A stretch of DNA of 64,000 nucleotides from Runella sp. SP2 (GCF_003711225.1 NZ_CP031030.1:6251501-6315500); one strand, 5' to 3'; positions 1 to 10,285 are shown, counted from the first letter of the stretch. The notes: generated from the sequence alone by a model not told the origin. A program made the numbers and translations.

Positions 1-18
1 TTGAATACTACAACCAAC

Positions 19-1647
19 ATGGCTTCTTCGGAAGAACATACATTTGAAAACGAATGGCGGCGACGTTTCGACGACGCTTCTGAGACGCCCCCACCTGCTT
101 TGTGGGAGCGCATAGAGGCGCGCTTGGATGAGGAGGAAGAAGAGCGCGTCATGGTGATTCCTTTCTGGCAACGGACACAACAACTTCGCTGGGTGGCCGC
201 GGCTAGTGTTACCGCTTTGCTTTTGGCCGTGGGCGGATGGTGGCTAAAAAACAACCTTCCCGAAAAATCAGTGGCGGCTTCGACGGAGTTGGCCCAACAA
301 CCACGCGCTACAGAAACCACTAAATCGGAAAACCTAAGTGTGCCATCAGCCAAAGCAAATGAACCAACAACAAGTTTGGCTGCGAAGAGCGAACCTGTTG
401 CGGCTGACGGTGTTGCAGAGACGCCAACGAAAGTGACACGGGCAAAAGAACAAGTTGCTGCTGCACCTTTGTTGGGAGAAACTGCTCGGCTTATGGCTAG
501 TTCGTCTAAAAGAAATAGAGCCCAAAAAGTAAGAGAGGCGAGACAAGAATCGAAGCAGCCCGTTGTTACACCAGCTTTGAATTTGCCCATTTCTGAAAAA
601 ACGATAGCTTTAGCAACGACTCAAAATTCAACGCCTAACAGCGGAGAAAAAATAAGTGCGAGAAGCGGGGTATCAGCCGAATTGCCAGCGACAGCGATTT
701 CAGAGGGAGCTCTGACTACTTCCCCGTTGGAAACAAAAGTAAGCCCTGAAATGACATTGGCGTTTTTAGAAAGTAAACAAATGCGTCAATTGTTGGGGCA
801 TCCAAAGCGTCAACCTTGGGTAGCTGTCCCTTCAGAACCTACCGACTTTGTAGAGCCCAAACAGTTGCCTAAAGAATACTGGGCGTCGGTGGGAGTGATG
901 CCAGCAAGCTATAATGCAGGGGTTGAAATCGGCGGAAGGGGAATGCTGGCTGCTGCAAGCAACACGCCTTTATATAACAATTCGGCGTCGTTTAACAACT
1001 CCGCACGAACTTCTTCTGGTACTAACCGCTCGGCGCTTTCGTACGCTTTTCAGTGGCAAGGGGGAGTGCAGTTATCCTCACGTTGGTCGTTGGAAAGCGG
1101 AATCAATTACCTTCAAGGAAACTCTATTTACCAAGGAGTGAATGCGTTTAGTACGTTGAGTAACAGTTATATCAATAGTCTTGAAAGTGCTGTTAATTTG
1201 AGTGATAACAACATACCTCGCTACGATTTTGCAACGATTGGCTCAGACAAATCACTCGTACAAACCTTAACTACAACGCAGGATATTAGCAACTCATATC
1301 AGTTTTTACAAGTGCCAGTTCAAACGGGTTTTGCGCTTATTAAACCCAAACGCAAGTTTTCATTGTGGCTTTTGGGGGGAGTTATTAATAATATTTTCTT
1401 GAAAAACTCTTTCCAAACGGGGCAAGATAACATGGTGACAGTAACTGGTAACGACAGCCCTTATCGTCGCTTGTCGTTTGCGGCAACAACGGGTATGCGC
1501 CTTCAATATAAAGTAAACAAACGTTGGACTACCTTGTTGTCAGGGAATTATCAGCGGTCGGTAGGTTCAACAACCCGAGCCAATGCAGCTTTCCAAGCTC
1601 GTCCTCAGCTCATGGGTGTAGGCGCGGGAGTTCGTTATGGATTTTAG
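19..1647 (+). CDS. Membrane-anchored anti-sigma-like protein with C-terminal outer-membrane-barrel-like domain
   Basis: I do not recognise a named gene. From the ATG at 19 (542 aa) the protein has an acidic cytoplasmic head with a PPPALWERIEARL motif (residues about 25-36), typical of anti-sigma-like Bacteroidota proteins. One membrane helix follows at about 58-76 (WVAAASVTALLLAVGGWW). A low-complexity Ala/Thr/Glu/Lys periplasmic linker runs to about residue 260, and then comes a beta-rich, aromatic region of PorT/OMP_b-brl type to a barrel-like C-terminus ending in YGF. The frame is open to base 1, where a TTG precedes the ATG by six codons, so a start further upstream cannot be excluded. 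An ECF sigma gene just upstream, outside the window, would be expected but is not seen. The stop abuts the convergent reductase gene with no gap. The role in envelope-stress signalling is inferred. Confidence 0.7.
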   Translation: MASSEEHTFENEWRRRFDDASETPPPALWERIEARLDEEEEERVMVIPFWQRTQQLRWVAAASVTALLLAVGGWWLKNNLPEKSVAASTELAQQPRATETTKSENLSVPSAKANEPTTSLAAKSEPVAADGVAETPTKVTRAKEQVAAAPLLGETARLMASSSKRNRAQKVREARQESKQPVVTPALNLPISEKTIALATTQNSTPNSGEKISARSGVSAELPATAISEGALTTSPLETKVSPEMTLAFLESKQMRQLLGHPKRQPWVAVPSEPTDFVEPKQLPKEYWASVGVMPASYNAGVEIGGRGMLAAASNTPLYNNSASFNNSARTSSGTNRSALSYAFQWQGGVQLSSRWSLESGINYLQGNSIYQGVNAFSTLSNSYINSLESAVNLSDNNIPRYDFATIGSDKSLVQTLTTTQDISNSYQFLQVPVQTGFALIKPKRKFSLWLLGGVINNIFLKNSFQTGQDNMVTVTGNDSPYRRLSFAATTGMRLQYKVNKRWTTLLSGNYQRSVGSTTRANAAFQARPQLMGVGAGVRYGF

Positions 1648-2505
1648 TCAAGCTTTTTGGGCAAACTGTACCATGGTTGTGGTCGGCTTGCCAAGTTCTT
1701 TCCACGTACTTTGAGCAGCGAATGGCTCTGGGTGTTCTATCATTGATTTGATGACATGATAACCGTAGTCGGCTTGGCGGTTTAGTAGTCCTGCTACTTT
1801 TAAAACCCACAGCGGTAGTTTTGCCGTTTTTAAAGAACGCTTGGTGTAATGTGCTCGATAGATTTCTGCGGCTTCGTCAACCGTCAGCGCTTCTGGCCCT
1901 TGTACTACATATTCTTTGCTTTGGCTGGAAAGAATCAAGAAAGACTGCGCTACTTGTTTCCCATAATCAGCTCCTGCAATCCAGTAATTTTTCACAAGGG
2001 GAGTCCCTGCCAATAAAATCCTGCCACTTTGAACCATTCGTTCGGGGAAAGTTTCCATAAACGACGATGGGTAAAAGATTGTGTAAGGAATGCCCGTCGC
2101 TTTGATGCGCTGAATGGCTTCTCGTTTCCAGTCAAAAATCCACCACTGAAATCCTTGATAAGCTTGGATGATGGAAGATAAATACGCAATGCGCTGAATC
2201 GGAAATTCACCAACGACCGACAGAATGTTTTGGAGACCGTCGCGTTCGCCAATAAAGTCGGAAGGGCGAGCCGTTTGCTCAAATGAAAGGCTCAAATAGA
2301 TTCCTTCGGCTCCTTCTAGCGCCTTACGAATGGCCGACGTGTCAGCCAAATCTCCTTTGATTAAAGTGACCGCTGCGGGTAAGGTTTCTTTTGCTTTTTG
2401 TGGGTTTCGTACCAAAGCAGTTACCTCAAAACCTGCCTCTACAAGCGCATGTACAACGGGTTTCCCCAATAAGCCTGTAGCTCCAAAAACGGTGATTTTT
2501 TTCAT
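1648..2505 (-). CDS. NmrA-like NAD(P)-binding reductase / atypical SDR
   Basis: A 285-aa atypical short-chain dehydrogenase. The N-terminus reads KKITVFGATGLLGKP, the glycine-rich Rossmann motif GATGxxG at residues 8-14, followed by VTALVRNPQKA, as in NmrA/azoreductase-like NAD(P)H sensors and quinone reductases. A YLSS motif and a central IFYPSSFMETF segment are typical of the NmrA family, and there is no classical YxxxK catalytic pair in the expected place. It lies 16 bp downstream of the polyferredoxin gene on the same strand, so the two are probably co-transcribed. The substrate is unknown; a redox role beside an iron-sulfur protein is plausible but inferred. Its stop codon is directly adjacent to the stop of the convergent gene on the plus strand. 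Confidence 0.8.
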   Translation of the reverse strand: MKKITVFGATGLLGKPVVHALVEAGFEVTALVRNPQKAKETLPAAVTLIKGDLADTSAIRKALEGAEGIYLSLSFEQTARPSDFIGERDGLQNILSVVGEFPIQRIAYLSSIIQAYQGFQWWIFDWKREAIQRIKATGIPYTIFYPSSFMETFPERMVQSGRILLAGTPLVKNYWIAGADYGKQVAQSFLILSSQSKEYVVQGPEALTVDEAAEIYRAHYTKRSLKTAKLPLWVLKVAGLLNRQADYGYHVIKSMIEHPEPFAAQSTWKELGKPTTTMVQFAQKA

Positions 2506-2521
2506 CTAAATGAGCGTCATT

Positions 2522-4054
2522 TTATTTCTTATTCCCAAGTAAAACTTCAGGCGCCACCATTACTCTAGAGTTTTCAGAAGCATTTTCGAGGTTGAGAACA
2601 CCACGCGGGCATACGGCAGAACAAATGCCACAGCCCACACAGGACGACCGTACGATGTCCTGGCCGCGTTGGGCATAAGCACGTACGTCGATGCCCATCT
2701 CGCAGTAGGTCGAGCAGTTGCCGCAAGAGATGCACTGACCGCCGTTGGTGGTAATGCGAAAACGTGATTTTTTTCGCTGCCACATACCAAGGTACGCCGC
2801 CAACGGGCATCCAAAACGGCACCAAACGCGGTTGCCCATCATTGGATATAAACCCGTTCCGACAACGCCCGCAAAAATGCCTCCAATCCAAAAACCATAC
2901 AATGAACGTACGCTGTAACTATCAATAAAAAGTACCGTAGAAGAACCGCTAAAGTAGGTGTATAACACCATGACTGTCATCACCACTGCCGCGCCCAACA
3001 CCGCATGAATGAGGTAACGCTCAATTTTCCAGGCGGCCAAAGATTTATCTGAAAGTTGTCGATAAGGATCGCCGAGGGTTTCGGCCAAGCCGCCACAGCC
3101 ACAAACCCACGAGCAGTACCAGCGTTTTCCAAAAAAATAAGTCAAAATAGGTACGCCTACGACGAATAACACGATGCCCCAAACCAGCATAAAAATACCC
3201 AAATTCCCGCTTTGGAGAATGCTGTTGAGGTTATAATCGAAGAAAAAGTCGTAGTCGAGCGGCCAAATGTTTTTGAAGTCGAAATAAGGCTTATTGAGGC
3301 TGACTAAGATTTCGGGCAGAAGAAAGGCGACGGCCGTTTGAAAAAATACTACTGACACCGTTCTCACTTGCTGGTAGCGGTTGTGGCGGTATTTGATGGC
3401 CATTCTTACCCCCATCACCAACACACAAACCGTATAAATAAACCCATATAGAAACCACCGACTCGCCTCGGCACCGTTGAGTATTCGACTGATGGGGTCA
3501 ACGAGCATCGTCCAGTTGACCAAGTATTGAGGATAGTAATACAGCGTAATGTAAAAAAGAATGAGAAATGCCCCGATACCTTTGGCTATCCACCCACGGT
3601 TGGTTGAAGCATCTTGAAAAATACCGTTGTTTTTATTGCCTGCCAATTGGATAAGTGCGGGAAGAATAAACAAGAGAGCCCCAACGATAACCAGCCCAAA
3701 GGAGAGTCCAAACCACAACCAAGGTTGTTGTTTGAGCGGGCCTGAGGCGGCGGCTTTGGTGATTGCAAAGCTGTATTCATCGTAGATGACTTTGTCCCAT
3801 TGTTGGGCATTGCGGTACTCGCTATTAAGGTTGTTGAGAATGGTATCAAAGGCATACGTAAACTCCCAACCCGATTGGAAGGTTTTTTGAACCAAAGGCT
3901 GCAACCGTACGCCCAGTGTAGCTTGGTGTTCGGGTTTTAGATGGGAAGAAATCAGGGTAGGAGTAAGGGTAAAGTCATTGAGGGTAAGGGTGTATAGCCA
4001 CAACCCAAAACCAGCTAAAAGTAGATACAAGCCTAACCGAGAGAGACGTGCCAT
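2522..4054 (-). CDS. Polyferredoxin-type 4Fe-4S membrane protein (NapH/NosR-like)
   Basis: A 510-aa integral membrane electron-transfer protein. It has an N-terminal helix, a long periplasmic segment and several further helices. Two cysteine motifs of the NapH/NosR/CcoG class follow, YCSWVCGCG (middle) and WCRFGCP. Near the C-terminus are two classical 4Fe-4S ferredoxin motifs, CISCGNCSTYCEMG and CVGCGICSAVCPRG. It would pass electrons across or along the inner membrane to an unidentified acceptor. A GTG at 4096 would add 14 residues, but a TATCTTCG box on the minus strand (4074-4081, one mismatch to TAnnTTTG) lies inside that extension and favours the ATG at 4054. No nitrate or nitrous-oxide reductase genes are nearby. 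It probably shares a transcript with the following NmrA-like gene. Confidence 0.8.
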   Translation of the reverse strand: MARLSRLGLYLLLAGFGLWLYTLTLNDFTLTPTLISSHLKPEHQATLGVRLQPLVQKTFQSGWEFTYAFDTILNNLNSEYRNAQQWDKVIYDEYSFAITKAAASGPLKQQPWLWFGLSFGLVIVGALLFILPALIQLAGNKNNGIFQDASTNRGWIAKGIGAFLILFYITLYYYPQYLVNWTMLVDPISRILNGAEASRWFLYGFIYTVCVLVMGVRMAIKYRHNRYQQVRTVSVVFFQTAVAFLLPEILVSLNKPYFDFKNIWPLDYDFFFDYNLNSILQSGNLGIFMLVWGIVLFVVGVPILTYFFGKRWYCSWVCGCGGLAETLGDPYRQLSDKSLAAWKIERYLIHAVLGAAVVMTVMVLYTYFSGSSTVLFIDSYSVRSLYGFWIGGIFAGVVGTGLYPMMGNRVWCRFGCPLAAYLGMWQRKKSRFRITTNGGQCISCGNCSTYCEMGIDVRAYAQRGQDIVRSSCVGCGICSAVCPRGVLNLENASENSRVMVAPEVLLGNKK

Positions 4055-4118
4055 TTTCTTCAAGTATTTATGGCGAAGATACGGGAAAACCTTCACCTTC
4101 CCGAAGGTTGGTAGTAAA

Positions 4119-4150
4119 CCCTCTCGAAAGTTTTAAAACTTTCGAGAGGG
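4119..4150. repeat. 32-bp perfect palindrome
   Basis: The sequence is its own reverse complement across all 32 bases, with half-site CCCTCTCGAAAGTTTT. It lies between the atpC terminator and the putative promoter of the polyferredoxin gene, so it could be a REP-like element, an extra terminator stem or an operator. Confidence 0.7.
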
Positions 4151-4152
4151 CG

Positions 4153-4190
4153 AAAAAACAAAAAGCGCGAGACAGGTTGCCTCGCGCTTT
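4153..4190 (-). terminator. Rho-independent terminator of atpDC
   Basis: On the minus strand a stem AAAGCGCGAG / CTCGCGCTTT (4162-4171 with 4181-4190, 9-nt loop) is followed by a T-rich tract, 22 bp after the atpC stop. Confidence 0.8.
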
Positions 4191-4212
4191 AGCGTATAGT
4201 ACAAAGTGATGT

Positions 4213-4452
4213 TTACAAAATTGCTTCCGCCAACACCAATACTTTATTGTTTAATACTTCTACCACACCACCATCTACGGTAAAGGTTTCTTTGCCGTTA
4301 CCTTCAATGATGATACTGCCTTTTCCAAGTGTACTTACAAGGGCGGCGTGGTTGTTCAAAATTTGAAACTGACCTTCCGTACCAGGAAATGTTACCGCAG
4401 TAGCCTCACCTGAAAAGACTTTTTTGTCGGGAGTGATGATTTCTAATGTCAT
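4213..4452 (-). CDS. atpC: ATP synthase F1 epsilon subunit
   Basis: A 79-aa epsilon subunit of F1-ATPase starting MTLEIITPDKKVFSGEA, with the beta-sandwich hallmarks GTEGQFQILNNHAALVSTL and the closing FTVDGGVVEVLNNKVLVLAE. It joins the gamma central stalk to the c-ring. At 79 residues it consists only of the N-terminal beta-sandwich. The C-terminal two-helix regulatory domain found in the roughly 135-aa proteobacterial form is absent, as is usual in Bacteroidota. The gene follows atpD by 78 bp on the same strand, and the spacer is made of repeats. No other ATP synthase genes are present here, which fits the split atp operon of this phylum. Confidence 0.95.
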   Translation of the reverse strand: MTLEIITPDKKVFSGEATAVTFPGTEGQFQILNNHAALVSTLGKGSIIIEGNGKETFTVDGGVVEVLNNKVLVLAEAIL

Positions 4453-4460
4453 AGTGTATC

Positions 4461-4526
4461 AATTTGAAAATTTGAAAATTTGAAAATTAAAATTTCTAAT
4501 CTCAAATTTTCAAATCAACTCATTTT
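4461..4526. repeat. ATTTGAAA tandem repeats with inverted partners in the atpD-atpC spacer
   Basis: Three head-to-tail copies of the octamer ATTTGAAA occupy 4462-4485. TTTCAAAT-type copies in the opposite orientation occur at about 4505-4526. Transcribed as part of the atpDC mRNA, the arms can pair into an A/U-rich hairpin between the two genes. Confidence 0.75.
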
Positions 4527-4530
4527 CAAA

Positions 4531-6160
<1,630 letters not shown>

Positions 6161-6172
6161 CCTTTCAGGCCG

Positions 6173-6204
6173 CAAAATTAGGCGTTTGTTTTCTGAAACC
6201 CAAA
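6173..6204 (-). promoter_or_regulatory. Promoter of atpDC
   Basis: On the minus strand TTTG (6204-6201), 20 bp, then TAATTTTG (6180-6173) is a perfect match to the Bacteroidota -33/-7 consensus. The predicted 5' leader is about 115 nt. The rest of the 343-bp gap 6052-6394 holds only the heptad element and a weak plus-strand box TAACCTTG at 6365-6372 for the next gene. Confidence 0.75.
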
Positions 6205-6394
6205 ATCAGTTATCTCTATTTTGGATATTTTTTATAGAAATGACCTATTTTATCGAAAAATGTTGTGCGAAAACGAGTTTGACCCACAAATGGAAGCATT
6301 ACAAATCCAAATCTTAACAAACAAATTAAAGAGGTTGACTGTTGATTTAGCCGTATTTTGTTAGTAACCTTGTAAAAGTTACCACTCCTACTGC

Positions 6395-7468
6395 TTGAAA
6401 CTCTATTTGCAACTATCGGCGAGCTTCCTGCTCATGGCAACCTTGCTTCCGTTTGTCCGAAGTGATTATTGGACTTTTCGGGTAGTAGAATTTCCGCGTT
6501 TGCAGAAATTTTTCCTTGGGCTAGTGGTGCTTGGTTTGTATGCCACTGTCATGTCGGTGGCGTCGTGGTTGGATTGGGGAGTGGTTGTATCGCTCGTAGC
6601 GATGCTGGGATACTTGGCTTGGCAAGTGTATCCGTTTACGCCTTTTGCCCCAAAACAACTCATTAAAACGCGCATCATCAACGCCGACCGCACTTTGAGT
6701 TTGATGATGTGGAACGTGTATCAGTACAACCGCAATGCTGCCCGTTTTCTTCGACTTGCCCAAAAGGTAGATTCTGACGTTATTTTATTGGCGGAGACAG
6801 ACTTGTGGTGGCAAGAAAATGTGCGCTCCTTGGAAGAAAAGTACCCGCACCTAGTGCATGTTCCGTTGGAAAATACTTATGGAATGCTTCTTTACTCCAA
6901 ACTACCGCTGCTGGAGGCAAAGGTGCATTATTTGGTTGAAGAAGGTATTCCTTCGATTCATGCCAAAATACAGCTTCGTTCGGCCGAAGAAGTACAATTG
7001 TTTTGTATTCATCCGACCCCGCCCGTTCCACAAGAAAATCCCCGCTCGACGGAAAGAGATAAAGAACTATTACTCATTGCCGAACTTGCCAAAACGAGTA
7101 CAAAGCCTGTTGTTGTTTGCGGAGATTTGAACGACGTAGCGTGGAGTTACACCACCGATTTGTTTCAGAAAATGAGCGGCTTACTCGACCCGCGCCGTGG
7201 CAGAGGTTTCTTCAATACTTTTCATGCTAAAATTCCTTTTTTGCGTTTTCCGCTCGATCACGTTTTTTGTTCCACCGATTTTACACTCATCAAAGTAGCT
7301 CGCCTTCAAAACAGTGGTTCCGATCATTTTCCGATGTACATAAAACTACAGTACGAACCTAAGGCTGTTTTGGTACACGACGAGCCGCAGCCGACAGCGG
7401 AAGAAGAGCAAGTAGCCCAAGAAAAGATAGAGAAAGAAACGCGAGATGAAGGTCCCGCTACTGAATAG
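6395..7468 (+). CDS. Membrane-anchored endonuclease/exonuclease/phosphatase (EEP) family protein
   Basis: A 357-aa protein with two or three N-terminal hydrophobic helices (about residues 1-80). A cytoplasmic or periplasmic EEP domain follows, with LSLMMWNVYQYNR (the conserved Asn at the metal site), DVILLAETD (catalytic Glu), VVCGDLND (Asp/Asn pair) and the final SDHFPMYI (Asp-His). These are the conserved elements of the Mg-dependent phosphodiesterase fold shared by DNase I, AP endonucleases and sphingomyelinases. The membrane anchor argues against DNA repair and for an envelope phosphodiester substrate, but this is inference. The C-terminal tail is rich in Glu. The start is a TTG; no in-frame ATG lies nearer than the second helix, and a TAACCTTG box at 6365 supports it. 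Confidence 0.8.
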   Translation: MKLYLQLSASFLLMATLLPFVRSDYWTFRVVEFPRLQKFFLGLVVLGLYATVMSVASWLDWGVVVSLVAMLGYLAWQVYPFTPFAPKQLIKTRIINADRTLSLMMWNVYQYNRNAARFLRLAQKVDSDVILLAETDLWWQENVRSLEEKYPHLVHVPLENTYGMLLYSKLPLLEAKVHYLVEEGIPSIHAKIQLRSAEEVQLFCIHPTPPVPQENPRSTERDKELLLIAELAKTSTKPVVVCGDLNDVAWSYTTDLFQKMSGLLDPRRGRGFFNTFHAKIPFLRFPLDHVFCSTDFTLIKVARLQNSGSDHFPMYIKLQYEPKAVLVHDEPQPTAEEEQVAQEKIEKETRDEGPATE

Positions 7469-7472
7469 GTCG

Positions 7473-8666
7473 TTACCTTCGTAATATGATTCGGAAGGTA
7501 GTGCCTTTGCCTACTTCGGACGATTTGACGTATAATTTCCCGCCGTGGTATTCCTCCACTATCCGTTTGGCCAGCGTTAGACCTAGCCCCCAGCCTCGTT
7601 TTTTGGTACTTACACCAGGTTTAAAAACTTTTTGCCAACTGCCGCGCGGAATCCCTTTTCCCGTATCACTGATGTCGATAGCTACTTCTTGCTTGTTGAG
7701 GGCAAACATTCGGACGTTAAGCTCACCTGCGCCCGTCATGGCATCGACGGCATTTTTACAAATATTTTCGACCACCCATTCAAACAGATTGCGGTTGAGG
7801 TACATCGAGCGCTCAGTGTCTAACTCGTTGATAAACTGTAGTTTGACTTTTGTAGAAATGCGCCGCTTGAGGTAATCTAAGAATGGGCCGAGGACTTCGA
7901 CCATCTTTTCGTACTTCATGGTAGGAGCCGAACCGATGCTGGAAAAACGGGCCGTAATCATTTCGAGTCGGTTGATGTCCTTCTCAATTTCGCGGGTGTA
8001 TTCTTCAGGATAGCGGTCGGGGTCGGTTCGGAAAAATGACACCCAACCCATCAACGACGCAATGGGCGTGCCCAGCTGGTGAGCAGTTTCCTTAGCGAGC
8101 CCTACCCATACGCGGTTTTGTTCGGCAGCCCTTGATGAACTGAAAATGAGGTACGCCAAAAATGCCAACACGAGCAAGCTTAGAAGCTGGGCGTAGGGGT
8201 AATAGCGCATTTGTACCAACAGGGGAGAGTCGCTGTAATAAATGTATTGTTTTGTCCCCATGACGTCAACCACAATAGGAGGATTTTCCTCTTTCATTTC
8301 TTCAAAGGCTTCCTTCAAAAGTTTGGTGTGTTCAGCTTCCGAAACGTTGCTGGGAATGTCGAGATTGATGTCACCCTGGGGGAGCATGTCTTCACTGACC
8401 AATACCGTAGGGATTCGACTCTGTTTGATATTTTCCCTGACGATTTCGAAAAGTTTGGTGTAATCTTCGGTTAAGTCGGGGTGATTGGCTTGGTATTCAA
8501 TAAGTTGCGCAAATATGGCGAGTTGCCGATGCTCGCGGGTATCGAGGTTGTCAACGATGTTGTAGGTATAAAAAATCGAAGCGATGCCGATAAGCGCCAA
8601 GTTGACACCAATAAATAATTGGTACACGTTTTTTTGGCTGTAAATGTCTATCGTTGGAAATTTCAT
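7473..8666 (-). CDS. Orphan sensor histidine kinase
   Basis: A 397-aa membrane histidine kinase. Transmembrane helices at about residues 14-34 and 157-176 flank a periplasmic sensor of about 120 residues with no domain I recognise. The phospho-acceptor box is AKETAHQLGTPIASL with His196. The N box NICKNAVDAM has its key Asn at 305, followed by DTGKGIP (G1) and GWGLGLTLAK (G2), so the HATPase domain is complete. The H box form ETAHQLGTP is the HisKA variant common in Bacteroidota. No response regulator gene adjoins it, so its partner must be elsewhere. It is convergent with the EEP gene, with only 4 bp between them. Confidence 0.88.
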   Translation of the reverse strand: MKFPTIDIYSQKNVYQLFIGVNLALIGIASIFYTYNIVDNLDTREHRQLAIFAQLIEYQANHPDLTEDYTKLFEIVRENIKQSRIPTVLVSEDMLPQGDINLDIPSNVSEAEHTKLLKEAFEEMKEENPPIVVDVMGTKQYIYYSDSPLLVQMRYYPYAQLLSLLVLAFLAYLIFSSSRAAEQNRVWVGLAKETAHQLGTPIASLMGWVSFFRTDPDRYPEEYTREIEKDINRLEMITARFSSIGSAPTMKYEKMVEVLGPFLDYLKRRISTKVKLQFINELDTERSMYLNRNLFEWVVENICKNAVDAMTGAGELNVRMFALNKQEVAIDISDTGKGIPRGSWQKVFKPGVSTKKRGWGLGLTLAKRIVEEYHGGKLYVKSSEVGKGTTFRIILRR

Positions 8667-8972
8667 GGGGGATACCGAAATTTTTTTTGTAAAATAAGTA
8701 CAACAGAAGCATCTAATTGCTTTTGTAAGTCGTATGTAATATTGAACGAAAAATCAAAAAGTAAACATATACCTTGTGAATTGGGCTGTCAAAGGAAAAA
8801 GTTTTTAACGACTATCCAAAATATGACAAAAATCAGTTTTACAACCCGTATAAAGTCATCTTTTGAATTTTGAAAATGGTTCTAATTGCGGTGTAACTTC
8901 TTTTAGTAGTTTATACTCATTCTAAATTATTTTTTACTCGGATTTTAATTCTTCAAAACGCGTTGTTTGAGG
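8667..8972. other. Divergent intergenic region, no gene seen
   Basis: This AT-rich spacer lies between the divergent kinase and hemA genes. I see no ORF, RNA gene or repeat in it, and no clear TAnnTTTG box for the kinase. Confidence 0.5.
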
Positions 8973-8980
8973 TAACTTTG
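8973..8980 (+). promoter_or_regulatory. -7 promoter element of hemA
   Basis: TAACTTTG is a perfect TAnnTTTG match. Its final G is also the first base of a possible GTG start (8980), so transcription would begin after that codon and the ATG at 9004 must be used. The -33 element is poor. Confidence 0.65.
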
Positions 8981-9003
8981 TGAACTTTTTTCTGGCAAGT
9001 GAC

Positions 9004-10275
9004 ATGGAATATTTACAGTTTAGAAGCGTTGGCATTTCGTATAAAACAGCCCCACTAGAGATTCGTGAGCAAATTGCATTAAATGAAGATGAAGCCAAAG
9101 GCTTGATGCTCAAAGTGCAAGAGTTCTTCGGTGGGACAGATATTTTGGTGGTTTCGACTTGTAACCGTACTGAAATCTATTACAATGCAGCGGCCAATTA
9201 CAACGTTGATATTGCTAAATTACTTCTTATTCAAAAGGGTTTAACCAATACCGAAGCCTATCTCTCTTATTTCATAGACTATACCGAGCAAAACCAAGCT
9301 GCTCGTCACTTGTTTGAAGTAGCCACGGGGCTCCACTCGCAAGTAGTAGGCGATATGCAAATTCCGAACCAAGTAAAACACGCCTATCAGTGGTCGGTTG
9401 ACTTGGGCATGGCGGGGCCATTTTTGCACCGTTTGCTTCACACTATTTTCTTTGCCAACAAGCGCGTTGCTCAAGAAACGTCCTTCCGCGATGGTGCCGC
9501 TTCTACTTCGTACGTGGCAGTAGAGTTAATCGAACACGCAACTGCGTTGAAAGCAAATCCGTCGATTCTGGTATTGGGCGTTGGGGAAATTGGAACCGAC
9601 GTTTGCCGCAATTTGAAAGAAAAAGAATACACAAATATCACGGTAGTTAACCGTACTCGGGCTAAAGCGGAGCAGCTGGCCAATGAGCTTGGTTTTGGCG
9701 TGGCTGATTTTGAGAATGTAGAAGAGGAAATCCTCAAAGCAGACGTGGTGATTTCGTCGATTTTGCGCGATGAGCCTTTTATCAATAAAGCCCTTCTTCA
9801 AAAGAAATCACTTCATTCGTTCAAATATGTGGTCGATTTGTCGGTACCTCGCAGCGTGTCTTCGGATGCGGAGCAAGTCCCTGGGGTAATTGTGTATAAC
9901 ATCGATAATATTCAGGCCAAAGCCAACGAAGCGCTTGACCGTCGTTTGGCGTCGGTACCGCAGGTGCAAACAATCATCGAACAAGCCCTCGATGAGTTTA
10001 GCGATTGGTCGAAAGAAATGGTGGTGTCACCGACGATTCAAAAGCTGAAAAATGCCCTTGAGCAGATTCGTCAGGAGGAAATGGCGCGTTTTATGAAAAA
10101 CTTGAACGAGGACGAAGCCGCCAAAATTGACAAGATTACGTCGAGCATGATGCAAAAAATCATCAAGCTGCCCGTGCTTCAACTAAAAGCTGCCTGTAAA
10201 CGTGGCGAAGCAGAGACGTTGATTGACGTGCTAAACGACTTATTCAACCTTGAGCAACAACCAGAACGGCGTTAG
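9004..10275 (+). CDS. hemA: Glutamyl-tRNA reductase
   Basis: A 423-aa NADPH-dependent reductase that converts glutamyl-tRNA to glutamate-1-semialdehyde, the first committed step of C5 heme biosynthesis. Visible features are the SVGISYKTAPLEIRE opening, the catalytic nucleophile Cys53 in VVSTCNRTEIY, HLFEVATGLHSQVVGD with the conserved HLF..A.GLxS signature, the Rossmann segment ILVLGVGEIG, VVNRTRAKAE, and a C-terminal helical dimerisation domain. The length fits the family (about 420). A GTG at 8980 would add 8 residues but overlaps the -7 box. The next heme gene in the window, hemE, is 53 kb away, so the pathway is scattered. Confidence 0.95.
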   Translation: MEYLQFRSVGISYKTAPLEIREQIALNEDEAKGLMLKVQEFFGGTDILVVSTCNRTEIYYNAAANYNVDIAKLLLIQKGLTNTEAYLSYFIDYTEQNQAARHLFEVATGLHSQVVGDMQIPNQVKHAYQWSVDLGMAGPFLHRLLHTIFFANKRVAQETSFRDGAASTSYVAVELIEHATALKANPSILVLGVGEIGTDVCRNLKEKEYTNITVVNRTRAKAEQLANELGFGVADFENVEEEILKADVVISSILRDEPFINKALLQKKSLHSFKYVVDLSVPRSVSSDAEQVPGVIVYNIDNIQAKANEALDRRLASVPQVQTIIEQALDEFSDWSKEMVVSPTIQKLKNALEQIRQEEMARFMKNLNEDEAAKIDKITSSMMQKIIKLPVLQLKAACKRGEAETLIDVLNDLFNLEQQPERR

Positions 10276-10285
10276 TCTTTCTTGA

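Noticed and set aside
8980-9003. GTG start adding eight residues to hemA
   Set aside because: The G is part of the -7 promoter box TAACTTTG, so it cannot be translated from that promoter, and the ATG at 9004 fits the family.
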